From: Bradyrhizobium sp. RP6
GTDB taxonomy: Bacteria > Pseudomonadota > Alphaproteobacteria > Rhizobiales > Xanthobacteraceae
Reading direction: 5' to 3'
Assembly (NCBI RefSeq): GCF_003837805.1
Contig: NZ_RQIT01000019.1
Span: forward strand, 80,643 to 144,642
DNA: 64,000 nucleotides
Shown here piece after piece: positions 27,613-38,488 of the stretch; the first letter of the stretch is position 1; the number at the start of each line of letters is the position of its first letter. A program made the position numbers and the translations under genes. The notes below the pieces were generated by a model. That model searched no databases, was not told the DNA's origin, and saw nothing but the letters and a program-made list of their open reading frames with translations.

Positions 27613-28563
27613 ATGGCCCGATACGTCGTCAACCGCCTGGCGCAGGCGATCATGCTGCTGGTGATCGTCTCGGCGATCGGCTTCGCCATCCTGCATCTGG
27701 CGCCCGGCGGTCCGCTGTCGCAGTTCGCCGTCTCCGGACAGATGACGCAGGAGGATCTCGACCGCGTCACCAGGCAGCTCGGGCTCGATCGCCCGCTGCC
27801 GATCCAGTATCTCGACTGGTTCGGCCGCACGGTACGAGGCGACTGGGGACACTCCTATCGCGACGGCGAGGCGGTGCTGTCGGTGATTTCCTCGCATCTC
27901 GGCGCCACGCTGGAGCTGATGGCGACGGCGACGGTCATCGCGGTGCTGCTCGGCTGCTGGATCGGCGTGATGGGCGCGCTGCGCCGCTATTCGCTGTTCG
28001 ACACGCTGGCCACCGCCGGCGCCATGGTCGCGCTGTCGATTCCGACGTTCTGGTTCGGTCTCGTCACCATCTACATCTTCTCGGTGAAGCTCGGCTGGCT
28101 GCCGGCCGGCAACAGGCAGACCATCGGCGACGGCTCCTTCCTCGATCTGCTGCATCATCTGATCGCGCCGGCAATGGTACTGGCGCTGGTCGAAACCGCG
28201 ATGTGGGGCCGCTTCATGCGCTCCTCCATGCTCGAAGTCATCAACCAGGACTACATCCGCACCGCGCGCGCCAAGGGCATGCCCGAATGGCGCATCCTCA
28301 CTGTCCATGCGCTACGCAACGCGCTGCTGCCGATGATCACGGTGGCCGGCCTGCAGTTTCCGACGCTGCTCGGCGGCGCACTGGTCGCCGAGACCGTGTT
28401 CACCTGGCCCGGCATGGGCCGGCTGTTCCTCGATTCCATCGGCTATCGCGACTATCCCGTGGTGATGGGCATCCTGATGTTCTCGGCGACGATGGTGCTG
28501 ATCGGCTCGCTGCTCGCCGACATCCTCTATGCCGTCGTCGATCCGCGCATTCGGGTGGGCTAG
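27613..28563 (+). CDS. ABC transporter permease, DppB type
   Basis: The first inner-membrane subunit of the importer, 316 residues with six predicted membrane helices. The N-terminal MARYVVNRLAQAIMLLVIV and the coupling-helix motif DYIRTARAKGMPEWRI (EAA loop) are typical of DppB/OppB. It starts 27 bp after the binding-protein gene and ends 2 bp before the second permease. Confidence 0.94.
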   Translation: MARYVVNRLAQAIMLLVIVSAIGFAILHLAPGGPLSQFAVSGQMTQEDLDRVTRQLGLDRPLPIQYLDWFGRTVRGDWGHSYRDGEAVLSVISSHLGATLELMATATVIAVLLGCWIGVMGALRRYSLFDTLATAGAMVALSIPTFWFGLVTIYIFSVKLGWLPAGNRQTIGDGSFLDLLHHLIAPAMVLALVETAMWGRFMRSSMLEVINQDYIRTARAKGMPEWRILTVHALRNALLPMITVAGLQFPTLLGGALVAETVFTWPGMGRLFLDSIGYRDYPVVMGILMFSATMVLIGSLLADILYAVVDPRIRVG

Positions 28564-28565
28564 CG

Positions 28566-29441
28566 ATGACGGCTGCGACCATCTCCACCGTTCACCTCGC
28601 GCCCGGCCAGGCCGCGTGGCGTCGTTTTCGTCGCCACCGGCTCGCGCTCGCGGGCGCCGTGATCATCCTCGTTCTCGTCCTCGGGTCGGCGTTCGGTCCT
28701 TATCTGCTGCCGTTCGACGACACCTATATCGACATTATGAAGCGGTTTGCGCCGCCGCTGTCCGGCGCGCATATCCTCGGCACCGACGAGCTCGGCCGCG
28801 ACGTGCTGGCGCGGCTGATGATGGGCGGCCGCGTCTCGCTCTCGATCGGCATCGTCGCGATGGTGATCGCAATGGCGGTCGGAATTGCCGTCGGCGCCTT
28901 CGCCGGCTTCTATGGTGGCCTGGTCGGTGCGGTCCTGATGCGGCTTGTCGATGCCGTCTTGTGCTTCCCGACGATCTTTCTCCTGCTTGCGCTGGCCGCG
29001 CTCACCGAGCCCGGCCTCGTCACCACAACCGTGCTGATCGCGGCGACGGCCTGGATGGCTGTCGCTCGCGTCGTCGAGGCCCAGGTGCGGTCGTTGCGGG
29101 AGCGTGAGTTTGCGGTCGCCGCGCTCGCCTTCGGCTCGTCGAACCTGCGGATCATGTTCCGCGAGCTCGTGCCCAATGCGATCGCGCCGATCGTCGTGGC
29201 GGCGACGCTGAACGTGGCGAAAGCGATCCTGCTCGAATCCTATGTCAGCTATCTCGGCTACGGCATCCAGCCGCCGGCGGCGAGCTGGGGCAACATGCTC
29301 AATAACGCGCAGATCTATCTCACGAGCGCGCCGTGGCTTGCGATCGCGCCGGGCCTCGCCATCACGCTGGCTGTCACCAGCTTCAACTTCCTCGGCGACG
29401 GCCTGCGCGATGCGCTCGATCCGCGAATGAATATCCCATGA
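28566..29441 (+). CDS. ABC transporter permease, DppC type
   Basis: The second inner-membrane subunit, 291 residues. It has the family opening with a basic stretch then one membrane helix, the segment GTDELGRDVLARLMMGGRVSL, and an EAA-like loop (REREFAVAALAFGSSNLRI). The ATG at 28566 is 2 bp after the DppB-type stop, so translation is probably coupled. Confidence 0.94.
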   Translation: MTAATISTVHLAPGQAAWRRFRRHRLALAGAVIILVLVLGSAFGPYLLPFDDTYIDIMKRFAPPLSGAHILGTDELGRDVLARLMMGGRVSLSIGIVAMVIAMAVGIAVGAFAGFYGGLVGAVLMRLVDAVLCFPTIFLLLALAALTEPGLVTTTVLIAATAWMAVARVVEAQVRSLREREFAVAALAFGSSNLRIMFRELVPNAIAPIVVAATLNVAKAILLESYVSYLGYGIQPPAASWGNMLNNAQIYLTSAPWLAIAPGLAITLAVTSFNFLGDGLRDALDPRMNIP

Positions 29442-29481
29442 CGAGCCAGGTCTCGTCCGAACTGAAGTCCAGGAGTGTCCC

Positions 29482-30810
29482 ATGTCCCCGCCGCTCAACC
29501 GTATCAACAGCGATGAACGCCTGCCGGCGCAGGTGGACGTCGTCGTCATCGGCGGCGGCGTCATCGGCGTCTCCTCGGCCTATCATCTGGCGAGGAAGGG
29601 CCTTTCGGTCGCCCTGGTCGAGAAGGGGCATGTCGGCGGCGAGCAGTCGAGCCGCAATTGGGGCTGGTGCCGGCAGCAGGGCCGCGCGCGCGAGGAGATC
29701 CCGCTCGCCCGCGAAGCGCTGCGGCTGTGGGAAGACATGCAGAACGACGCCGGCGTCGATGCCGGCTTCCGCCGCACCGGCGTTCTGTTCCTGACCAAGA
29801 GCAAGGACGAGCTCGCGAGCTGGGAGCGCTGGGCCGCGGTCGCACGCGAGATGCAGGTCCACTCGACCGTGCTGACGCCGGCCGAGGTCGCCGAGCGCAT
29901 GCCAGGAAATACCGACAAATGGGTCGGCGGCTTGCACACGCCGAGCGACGGCCGTGCGGAGCCGTCGATGGCCGTGCCCGCGCTCGCCGCCGCGGCACGC
30001 AAGCACGGTGTCACCATCCATCAGGGCTGCGCGGCGCGCGGGCTGGAGACGACTGGCGGCCGCGTCAGCGCCGTCGTCACCGAGAAGGGCACCATCCGCA
30101 CGCAAGCCGTGTTGCTGTCGGGCGGCGCGTGGTCGTCGCTGTTCTGCCGCCGCCATGGCATCGAGCTTCCGATCGGTCTCGTCAACGCCACCGCCTGCCG
30201 GACCACGCCAGGGCCGGAGATCACGTCGGGCGCGCTCGGCACCGATTTCTACTGCATCCGTCGCCGCCTCGACGGCGGCTTCACGCTGGCGCTGCGCAAC
30301 CGCGGCACGGTCGAGCTGTCGCCGGACCTGTTGCGTTACGCCTGGACCTTCTGGCCGACTTATCAGCATCGCAAGAACGGCCTGAAGCTGTCGTTTGGCA
30401 AGTCGTTCTTCGACCAGATCGTGCGCGGCACGAATTGGAGCTTCGACAAGCCGTCGCCGTTCGAGGCCGAGCGCGTGCGCGACCCCGCACCCGACATGTC
30501 GCTGGTCAATGCCGCGCTGGCCTCCTTGATCAAGGCGAATCCCGAGTTGGAGGACATCGAGATCGCGGAAGCCTGGGGCGGCACGATCGACTGCACGCCG
30601 GATACGATACCCGTCATTTCGGCGATCGATGCGCTGCCGGGCTTCTTCCTCGCCACCGGATTTTCCGGCCACGGTTTTGGCATCGGCCCCGCGGCCGGCA
30701 AGCTCGCCGCCGACATCGTGACCGGCGCGACTCCGCTGGTCGATCCCGCCGCCTACAGCCACAAGCGCATGATCGACGGCCGCCGGCTCGCACCGGTCAG
30801 CCCGTTCTGA
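29482..30810 (+). CDS. FAD-dependent amine/amino-acid oxidase (DAO family)
   Basis: A 442-residue flavoprotein of the D-amino acid oxidase/glycine oxidase/sarcosine oxidase superfamily. The FAD-binding Rossmann motif is VVVIGGGVIGVSSAYHLA near residue 21, and the C-terminal FAD segment FLATGFSGHGFGIGPAAGK near residue 393. The motif SSRNWGWCRQQGR near residue 56 marks a rhizobial subgroup. Position inside the importer operon implies it oxidises the imported amine or amino acid; the exact substrate is unknown. Opine or D-amino acid breakdown is possible. Confidence 0.87.
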   Translation: MSPPLNRINSDERLPAQVDVVVIGGGVIGVSSAYHLARKGLSVALVEKGHVGGEQSSRNWGWCRQQGRAREEIPLAREALRLWEDMQNDAGVDAGFRRTGVLFLTKSKDELASWERWAAVAREMQVHSTVLTPAEVAERMPGNTDKWVGGLHTPSDGRAEPSMAVPALAAAARKHGVTIHQGCAARGLETTGGRVSAVVTEKGTIRTQAVLLSGGAWSSLFCRRHGIELPIGLVNATACRTTPGPEITSGALGTDFYCIRRRLDGGFTLALRNRGTVELSPDLLRYAWTFWPTYQHRKNGLKLSFGKSFFDQIVRGTNWSFDKPSPFEAERVRDPAPDMSLVNAALASLIKANPELEDIEIAEAWGGTIDCTPDTIPVISAIDALPGFFLATGFSGHGFGIGPAAGKLAADIVTGATPLVDPAAYSHKRMIDGRRLAPVSPF

Positions 30811-30817
30811 GGACGGC

Positions 30818-31744
30818 ATGACGGTTCTCTACAAGGCCAACATGGTTCGCGGTGCCGAGTGGGCGCGCTTCTTCGCGGAGCGCGCGCCGGATGTGCCGTT
30901 CCGGCTCTGGCCCGACATCGGCGATCCCGCCGAAATCCGCCATCTGGTGGCGTGGGTGCCGCCGGACGACATCGCGACGACCTTTCCCAATCTTGAACTG
31001 GTCTTCTCCGTCGGCGCGGGCGTCGATCAGTTCGATACCACGAAAGTTCCACCGCACATTCCGCTGGTCCGCATGCTGGAGCCCGGCATCGCCGAGACCA
31101 TGGTCGAATATGTCACCATGGCCGTGCTCGGCCTGCATCGCGATCTCCTTCACTTCATCAGCCAGCAGAAGCAGCAGGTCTGGCGTGAGATCCGGATCAC
31201 GCCGGCGAAGCGGCGGCGTGTCGGCGTGATGGGCCTCGGCCAGCTCGGCCAGGCCGTGCTCGAGCGGCTGAAGGTGTTCAGCTTTCCGCTATCGGGCTGG
31301 AATCGTTCGCCGCGCGAGATCGAAGGCGTCACCTGTTACGCGGGCGGGGATACTTTGCCGGAGTTTCTGGCGCAGACCGACATTCTCGTCTGCCTGCTGC
31401 CGCTGACGGACCAGACGCGCGGGATTCTCGATGCCGACCTTTTCGCGCGGTTGCCGCACGGGGCAGGGCTCGTCAATGTCGGTCGTGGCCCGCATCTCGT
31501 CGAGGCCGACTTCCTTGCTGCCCTCGACAGCGGCGCGCTATCAGGCGCGGTGCTCGACGTCGCCGATCCCGAGCCGCTGCCTGCAGGACATCCGTTCTGG
31601 AGCCATCCGCGCATCCTGCTGACGCCGCACAATGCCAGCATGACGACGCCCGACACCGCCGTCGATTTCGTGCTCGACGTCATCGCCCGTCACCGCCGCG
31701 GCGAGGAGCTGCCGGGGCTCGTCGATCGTAAGCGGGGGTACTGA
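30818..31744 (+). CDS. 2-hydroxyacid dehydrogenase, GhrA-like
   Basis: A 308-residue NAD(P)H-dependent reductase close to glyoxylate/hydroxypyruvate reductase A. The dinucleotide loop is GLGQLGQAVLERL near residue 134. The catalytic Arg (NVGRGPH), Glu (DPEPLP) and His (LTPHNAS) are all present. It starts 7 bp after the oxidase gene. A sensible pairing is reduction of the 2-oxo acid (for example glyoxylate) released by that oxidase; this is inferred. Confidence 0.88.
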   Translation: MTVLYKANMVRGAEWARFFAERAPDVPFRLWPDIGDPAEIRHLVAWVPPDDIATTFPNLELVFSVGAGVDQFDTTKVPPHIPLVRMLEPGIAETMVEYVTMAVLGLHRDLLHFISQQKQQVWREIRITPAKRRRVGVMGLGQLGQAVLERLKVFSFPLSGWNRSPREIEGVTCYAGGDTLPEFLAQTDILVCLLPLTDQTRGILDADLFARLPHGAGLVNVGRGPHLVEADFLAALDSGALSGAVLDVADPEPLPAGHPFWSHPRILLTPHNASMTTPDTAVDFVLDVIARHRRGEELPGLVDRKRGY

Positions 31745-31791
31745 GGGCGGAATGGTGATGGTGACATCAGTGCTGCCACGAACTGCTCTTA

Positions 31792-31909
31792 CCTCTCCCG
31801 CTTGCGGGAGGGGTCGGCGCGTAGCGCCGGGTGAGGGCTCTCTCCTCTGGGGGAGCCTTCGTTGTCGAGACACCCTCTCCCCAACCCTCCCCGGCAAGCG
31901 GGGGAGGAA
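31792..31909. repeat. Palindromic intergenic repeat, family B copy 1
   Basis: Contains CTCTCCCGCTTGCGGGAGGG, then GGGTGAGGGCTCTC, and CTCCCCAACCCTCCCCGGCAA GCGGGGGAGG at the right. A second copy in the opposite orientation is at 54273-54398. It lies inside the importer operon, between the dehydrogenase and the ATPase gene, where its hairpins could reduce read-through or stabilise mRNA. Confidence 0.85.
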
Positions 31910-31945
31910 GCGCACCTTGTTCGCGGCAGGTGGCGGGGGCCTCGC

Positions 31946-33814
<1,869 letters not shown>

Positions 33815-34302
33815 GGCGGGAAGGCACGGTGCGTTTCGATTGATGCGGCCGAGCTTCATAAGTTGACGCACACGAGATACGGCGAACGCATAAGCCTGAT
33901 GTCGGCGAACGCTGGACGGCTTGGCTGACTGAGCGCCGTTGCCCGCTGCCGCGCTCACAGGTGCGCGACGTTGCAATACTTGTCGCCTTGAAGTTGTTAC
34001 TGGATTGGAGCTCCGAGAACTGCGGCATGTGAACCGTCTCATATTCGATTACTTTATTCCGAGCTATCACTCCCGCAAGAAATTGCCACGCCCGACGCCA
34101 ACTGAGGATACGAGTGAAATGCAAGGATTGCGAAGCCGCGTGCTCGCAGCTTTGGATTGGCTCTCGTCTTGCTGACGAGCAAGCCAGCCGATCACTTGGC
34201 ACAGATCTCTTTAGAAATTGGAATCTAGGGCATCGCGAAACGCGCCAGCGCAGCTTCTATTCGGGATCGGCCGGGAGGCTGCTAATTTTCAAGGAGCCCG
34301 CC
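33815..34302. other. Gene-free, AT-richer stretch
   Basis: 488 bp between the ATPase gene and a small membrane-protein gene. Short ORFs on both strands here show no recognisable family, signal or membrane pattern. Base composition is lower in GC than the neighbours. I see no repeat, RNA gene or clear promoter; a remnant of transferred or decayed DNA is possible. Confidence 0.4.
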
Positions 34303-34815
34303 ATGAAGATAAGCAGTGCAGTTTCCAGCGCAATTTCCCGAACAAGATACGCGGGCAATCTCGGAATTGCCCGTTCCAGCCTCATCAGGTCGGCCCATCT
34401 TCTTGAGAGGATTGGGCTCGCAGCTGTTGGAGGCTCTTGCGGGCTCTATGTCGGTGCGACCTTGCTGCGTCAGAAAGGTGGACTTTTTGAGAGCGGTTGG
34501 ATCGTGCTGCTAACGATGCTCTATGGGGGTCTCAGCTACTATGTCGGGATTGATTTGTCTCGTACTGTGACGCGCAAGCCGATTTCAAGCATCTCGGAAG
34601 AATACAACGTGTCTGATGTGGCGGAGATCATGAGTGCGGCCGGAACGTTCGTCGCGGCAATCGCCGCAACTCTGTCCGTCAGCATCATTGTCCTTGATCA
34701 GAACCTCCCCAATGGCCTGATAGGGTTTGTCGTCGGCTGTTGGGTGGTTGGTTCTTCGCTTCAAGTTGCGGCGGGCACCATGGCTCGCAGCTATGAAGCG
34801 CCGAGCGAGCAATGA
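34303..34815 (+). CDS. Small membrane protein of unknown function
   Basis: A 170-residue protein with an N-terminal basic region and about four hydrophobic segments (near residues 40-58, 68-88, 110-128 and 135-155). The ATG at 34303 follows AAGGAG at good spacing, which supports a real gene. No family is recognised. It is alone, in an AT-richer region between the importer operon and the cyclase gene. Confidence 0.65.
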   Translation: MKISSAVSSAISRTRYAGNLGIARSSLIRSAHLLERIGLAAVGGSCGLYVGATLLRQKGGLFESGWIVLLTMLYGGLSYYVGIDLSRTVTRKPISSISEEYNVSDVAEIMSAAGTFVAAIAATLSVSIIVLDQNLPNGLIGFVVGCWVVGSSLQVAAGTMARSYEAPSEQ

Positions 34816-35121
34816 AAGAACTGCGGTCGCGGAAAACATCCGCTTGGCACCATACGTGAGCACAAGCCGCAGTGTTGGTTCGGCTCTGGTTTGGAACGAC
34901 GACTCATTGCAACCCTGCCGTCCAACGCTGCGTGCCAACGATGTTTAGTAGCAAATCCGTTCGCATCGAGCAGCGTCACTGCTTGAAAGCGGTATCGGTA
35001 TTGAGAAACCTAAGCCATCGCGCAACAAACAAGACGTGCCATCATGGTGACGTTGGTATATTGTCCCGCGTGCCGTGGTCCAAAATTCTGCTAACCGCCA
35101 ACCACGCGATCGGTGGAGTCA
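34816..35121. other. Gene-free region upstream of the cyclase-ATPase gene
   Basis: 306 bp without a convincing gene. It must hold the promoter of the cyclase gene, but no clear -35/-10 pair or operator stands out. Base composition remains lower in GC than in the large gene downstream. Confidence 0.4.
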
Positions 35122-38100
35122 ATGCAGATTGCGGAGTGGCTCGAGAAGCTGGGGCTTGAGCAATACGCAGAGCGTTTTGCCCAAAATGGGATCGACATAG
35201 GGGTCCTTCCCGAACTGATGGACGAGGACTTCAGTCAGCTCGGAGTCCTGCTCGGCCATCGCCGCAAAATGTTGCGTGCTATTGCGGACCTCGATCCAGC
35301 CGCGTTGATCGCATCGCCCGTTCCTCCTCAGGACGCCGAACGGCGTCACCTCACCGTCATGTTCTGCGATCTGGTCGGCTCGACTGCGCTCTCGGCGCGT
35401 CTCGATCCCGAGGACATGTGGGAGGTGATCCGCGCCTACCGCGCCGCCTGTGCGAGCGTTGTTGCTGCTTATGATGGCAGGATAGCCCGGTTCGTCGGTG
35501 ACGGAATACTGGTCTATTTCGGCTATCCCCGCGCCCACGAGGATGATGCGGAACGGGCGGTGCGAGCGGGCCTCGACACGATCTCTGCGGTTGGGCAACT
35601 CAACACAGGTGATGGCGAACGGGTTGAACTGCGAATCGCAATCGCAACCGGGCTTGTGGTGGTTGGCGACCTCATCAGCGGAGACGCGTCAGAGGAGCAC
35701 GGAACGATCGGCGATACACCAAACCTCGCCGCCCGGCTCCAGAGCCTGGCGGAGCCTGGGGTGGTCGTCGTTGCCTCGTCCACGCGCCGGCTGCTGGGAG
35801 ATCTCTTCACTTTTCGCAATCTCGGCCGCCGCGAGGTCAAGGGAATAGCCGAACCCATCGCGGTCTGGGCGGTCGAGGGGGCGATCGCATCGGAGAGCCG
35901 CTTCGAAGCGGTCCGCGCGGCGCGCTCGATCGGTTTTGTCGGTCGCAGGGAAGAGATCGAGTTCACGCTCTCGCGCCAGCGGCTGGCATGGCAGGGACAT
36001 GGCCAGATGGTGTTGATTTCTGGCGAAGCGGGCATTGGCAAGTCACGCATGGTCGCAACGCTGTCTGAGAGCCCCGCGTTGGAGGCGCACAGGCGGGTGC
36101 GATATCAGTGTTCGCCCTACCACACCAACAGCGCGCTCCATCCCTTTGTTGCGCAACTCGAGCGCGCAGCCGGCATCCGCTCTCACGACACGTCAGAGCA
36201 AAAGCTCGAAAAGCTCGAGGCAATGCTGGCGCTTGGAACACAGCAAGTCGCCCGAGCGACGCCGCTCATTGCGGCTCTCCTTTCCATTCCAACCGGCGAC
36301 CGTTATCCGTCGCTCGGTTTGAGCCCGGCGCAACAACGGCGACAGACATTTGCTGCGCTTCTCGATCAGCTCGAGGGGTTGGCGCGAGAGCAGCCCCTGC
36401 TGATTATCTGCGAGGATATGCATTGGGCCGATGCCACGACACTGGAACTGTTCGATCTCGGGGTCGACCGGATCAGGGGGCTGCCGATACTCGTGCTGAT
36501 GACAGCTCGGCCGGAGTTCGAGCCCTCCTGGTCGGGCCTTGCCAACGTCAGTCTGTTGCGGCTGGACCGGCTGGACCGGCAGGACACGCGCGCGCTGGTC
36601 GAGCAGGTGGCGGTTGGGCGCCAGCTCCCACGCGAGATGATGAAGCAGATCATCGACAAGACGGATGGCGTCCCGCTATTCGTCGAAGAACTGACCAAGA
36701 TGGTGCTGGAGTCCGGAATGCTCGTGGAGGAATCCGGGCGCTATCGCCTCGATAGTCCGCTCCCGCCGCTCGCCATTCCCGCAACGCTGCAGGATTCGCT
36801 GATGGCGCGGCTCGACCGGCTGGCTCCGGTCAAAGAGGTGGCGCAAATAGGCGCCGCCATCGGCCGCGAATTTTCGTACGCGCTGCTGAGATATGTGGCG
36901 GGACGTGACGATCTGACGCTGGGCGCCGCGCTGGTGCAGCTCGAAGACGCCGAACTGCTGGTGCGTCGCGGAACTCCGCCTGAAGCAAATTATAGCTTCA
37001 GGCACGCTCTCGTTCAGGAGGCAGCCTACGAGGGCCTGCTCAAGAGCAAACGGCAGGTACTTCACAAGCGCATCGGTGATGTCCTGCGTGAGAAGTTTCC
37101 AGCCGTGGCCGAGACCGAGCCGGAAGTGCTGGCGCACCACTTCACTGAGGCGGGACTGAGCGAGATCGCCCTCGAATGGTGGCGCAAGGCAGGCCAGCAG
37201 GCGCTCAAGCGCTCGGCCTATTACGAGGCGATCGCGCATCTCGGCAAGGCGATTGCGGCCGCCGATGAGCTGTCTGATGATCCCGGCCGGATGATGAGCA
37301 GGCTGCATCTTCAAATCGATTATGGCCGTGCATTGCGGGGAGGCCTTGGCCATAACGCTCCCGAAACGGTAGCGGCATGGACGCGCGCGCGACGTTTCGC
37401 AGCCGGTATCGATGATCCCATTGAACTTGCGCCGGTCCATTCGGGCCTCTTCAATGCCTGCCTGACCCACGGCGAACTCGCTCCGATGCGGGAGCTTGCG
37501 GATGCCATCAGGATCGCCGCCGATCGACGGCCAGATTCGCCGGTGGCCGCCGTCGTTGCTCATTGGACTGGCGGCGTTACCTGCTGGTTCGGAGGCGACT
37601 ACTTGAACGCGCGAACGCATCTCGAGCGGGCGCTGGCGATCTATTGGGCCGAACCGGATCCCTCGACCTTCAGGGCTTCGGCGCTGGATCTCCCGTTCGT
37701 GATCATGCGATTTCTCGCCCTGGTGCTCTGGCCGCTCGGCACCATCGCTCGCGCGCGCAGGCTCGCCGCGGAAGCGGTGAGTGCTTCAGGAGAAAAGCGG
37801 GCGCTTTCCCAGGCCAATGCGCTTGTTCATCGCGCCGTGTTCGACGGACTGTGCGGGGGCATGTTGCAACAGACAGAGACGATCCTGGCGCTCGGTCTCG
37901 CGCGCGACCATACGATGCCCCTGTACGTTGCCGCCGGCACCTACCTGAATGGCCTCGCCAAGTGGCGTGCCGGCGACCGAATGGCCGGGCTGGCGGATAT
38001 GCGTCACGGCTGGACCTTGCTGCACGAGAACGATTGCTACCTCTGCGAACCGTTTTGGGGAATGCATGTCGCCATGGCGGACGCAGAGGTCGGCCATGTC

Positions 38101-38451
38101 GAAACCGGGCTGGAAATCTTGAGCGAATTGATCGCCTGGACGGGACAGTCCGGTCAGCGTTGGCTTGATGCCGAGCTGCACCGCGTCCATGGCGAGCTTT
38201 TGTTGCGCCGCAACGCTCCCGACGATGCCGGTGCCGAGAATGCTCTCACGCGAGCGCTGGAAATCGCACGAGGCCAGCATACGAAGACTTTCGAGCTGCG
38301 CAGCGCCGTTGGACTTGCGCGCCTGCACAAGAGGCGTGGTCGAATGGGCGCGACATCCGAAGTGCTCGCTCCCGTGCTCGCCGAATTCGATGCGGAGCGA
38401 AGTCTTCCCGAAGTCGAGGAGGCGAAAGAGCTGCTCAGGCAGGAGCATTGA
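35122..38451 (+). CDS. SAM-domain class III adenylate/guanylate cyclase with AAA-ATPase and TPR region
   Basis: A 1109-residue signalling protein. Domains in order: SAM domain (1-58, WLEKLGLEQYAERFAQNGI), class III cyclase (about 72-250; both metal aspartates present, in MFCDLVGST and GDGILVYFG), STAND-type ATPase (P-loop GEAGIGKS near 301, Walker B LLIICEDMHWAD near 425), then helical TPR-like repeats to the end. The cyclase therefore looks catalytically intact. The family is highly multiplied in Bradyrhizobium; the physiological signal is unknown. The ATG at 35122 starts at the SAM domain; a GTG at 35113 is the alternative. Confidence 0.9.
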   Translation: MQIAEWLEKLGLEQYAERFAQNGIDIGVLPELMDEDFSQLGVLLGHRRKMLRAIADLDPAALIASPVPPQDAERRHLTVMFCDLVGSTALSARLDPEDMWEVIRAYRAACASVVAAYDGRIARFVGDGILVYFGYPRAHEDDAERAVRAGLDTISAVGQLNTGDGERVELRIAIATGLVVVGDLISGDASEEHGTIGDTPNLAARLQSLAEPGVVVVASSTRRLLGDLFTFRNLGRREVKGIAEPIAVWAVEGAIASESRFEAVRAARSIGFVGRREEIEFTLSRQRLAWQGHGQMVLISGEAGIGKSRMVATLSESPALEAHRRVRYQCSPYHTNSALHPFVAQLERAAGIRSHDTSEQKLEKLEAMLALGTQQVARATPLIAALLSIPTGDRYPSLGLSPAQQRRQTFAALLDQLEGLAREQPLLIICEDMHWADATTLELFDLGVDRIRGLPILVLMTARPEFEPSWSGLANVSLLRLDRLDRQDTRALVEQVAVGRQLPREMMKQIIDKTDGVPLFVEELTKMVLESGMLVEESGRYRLDSPLPPLAIPATLQDSLMARLDRLAPVKEVAQIGAAIGREFSYALLRYVAGRDDLTLGAALVQLEDAELLVRRGTPPEANYSFRHALVQEAAYEGLLKSKRQVLHKRIGDVLREKFPAVAETEPEVLAHHFTEAGLSEIALEWWRKAGQQALKRSAYYEAIAHLGKAIAAADELSDDPGRMMSRLHLQIDYGRALRGGLGHNAPETVAAWTRARRFAAGIDDPIELAPVHSGLFNACLTHGELAPMRELADAIRIAADRRPDSPVAAVVAHWTGGVTCWFGGDYLNARTHLERALAIYWAEPDPSTFRASALDLPFVIMRFLALVLWPLGTIARARRLAAEAVSASGEKRALSQANALVHRAVFDGLCGGMLQQTETILALGLARDHTMPLYVAAGTYLNGLAKWRAGDRMAGLADMRHGWTLLHENDCYLCEPFWGMHVAMADAEVGHVETGLEILSELIAWTGQSGQRWLDAELHRVHGELLLRRNAPDDAGAENALTRALEIARGQHTKTFELRSAVGLARLHKRRGRMGATSEVLAPVLAEFDAERSLPEVEEAKELLRQEH

Positions 38452-38488
38452 CGATGTGCCGGAACGCCTGCGCGTCAGGGGATGTCGG

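Noticed and set aside
26002..28308. 768-codon minus-strand frame over binding protein and permease genes
   Set aside because: Antisense shadow spanning several real genes on the other strand.
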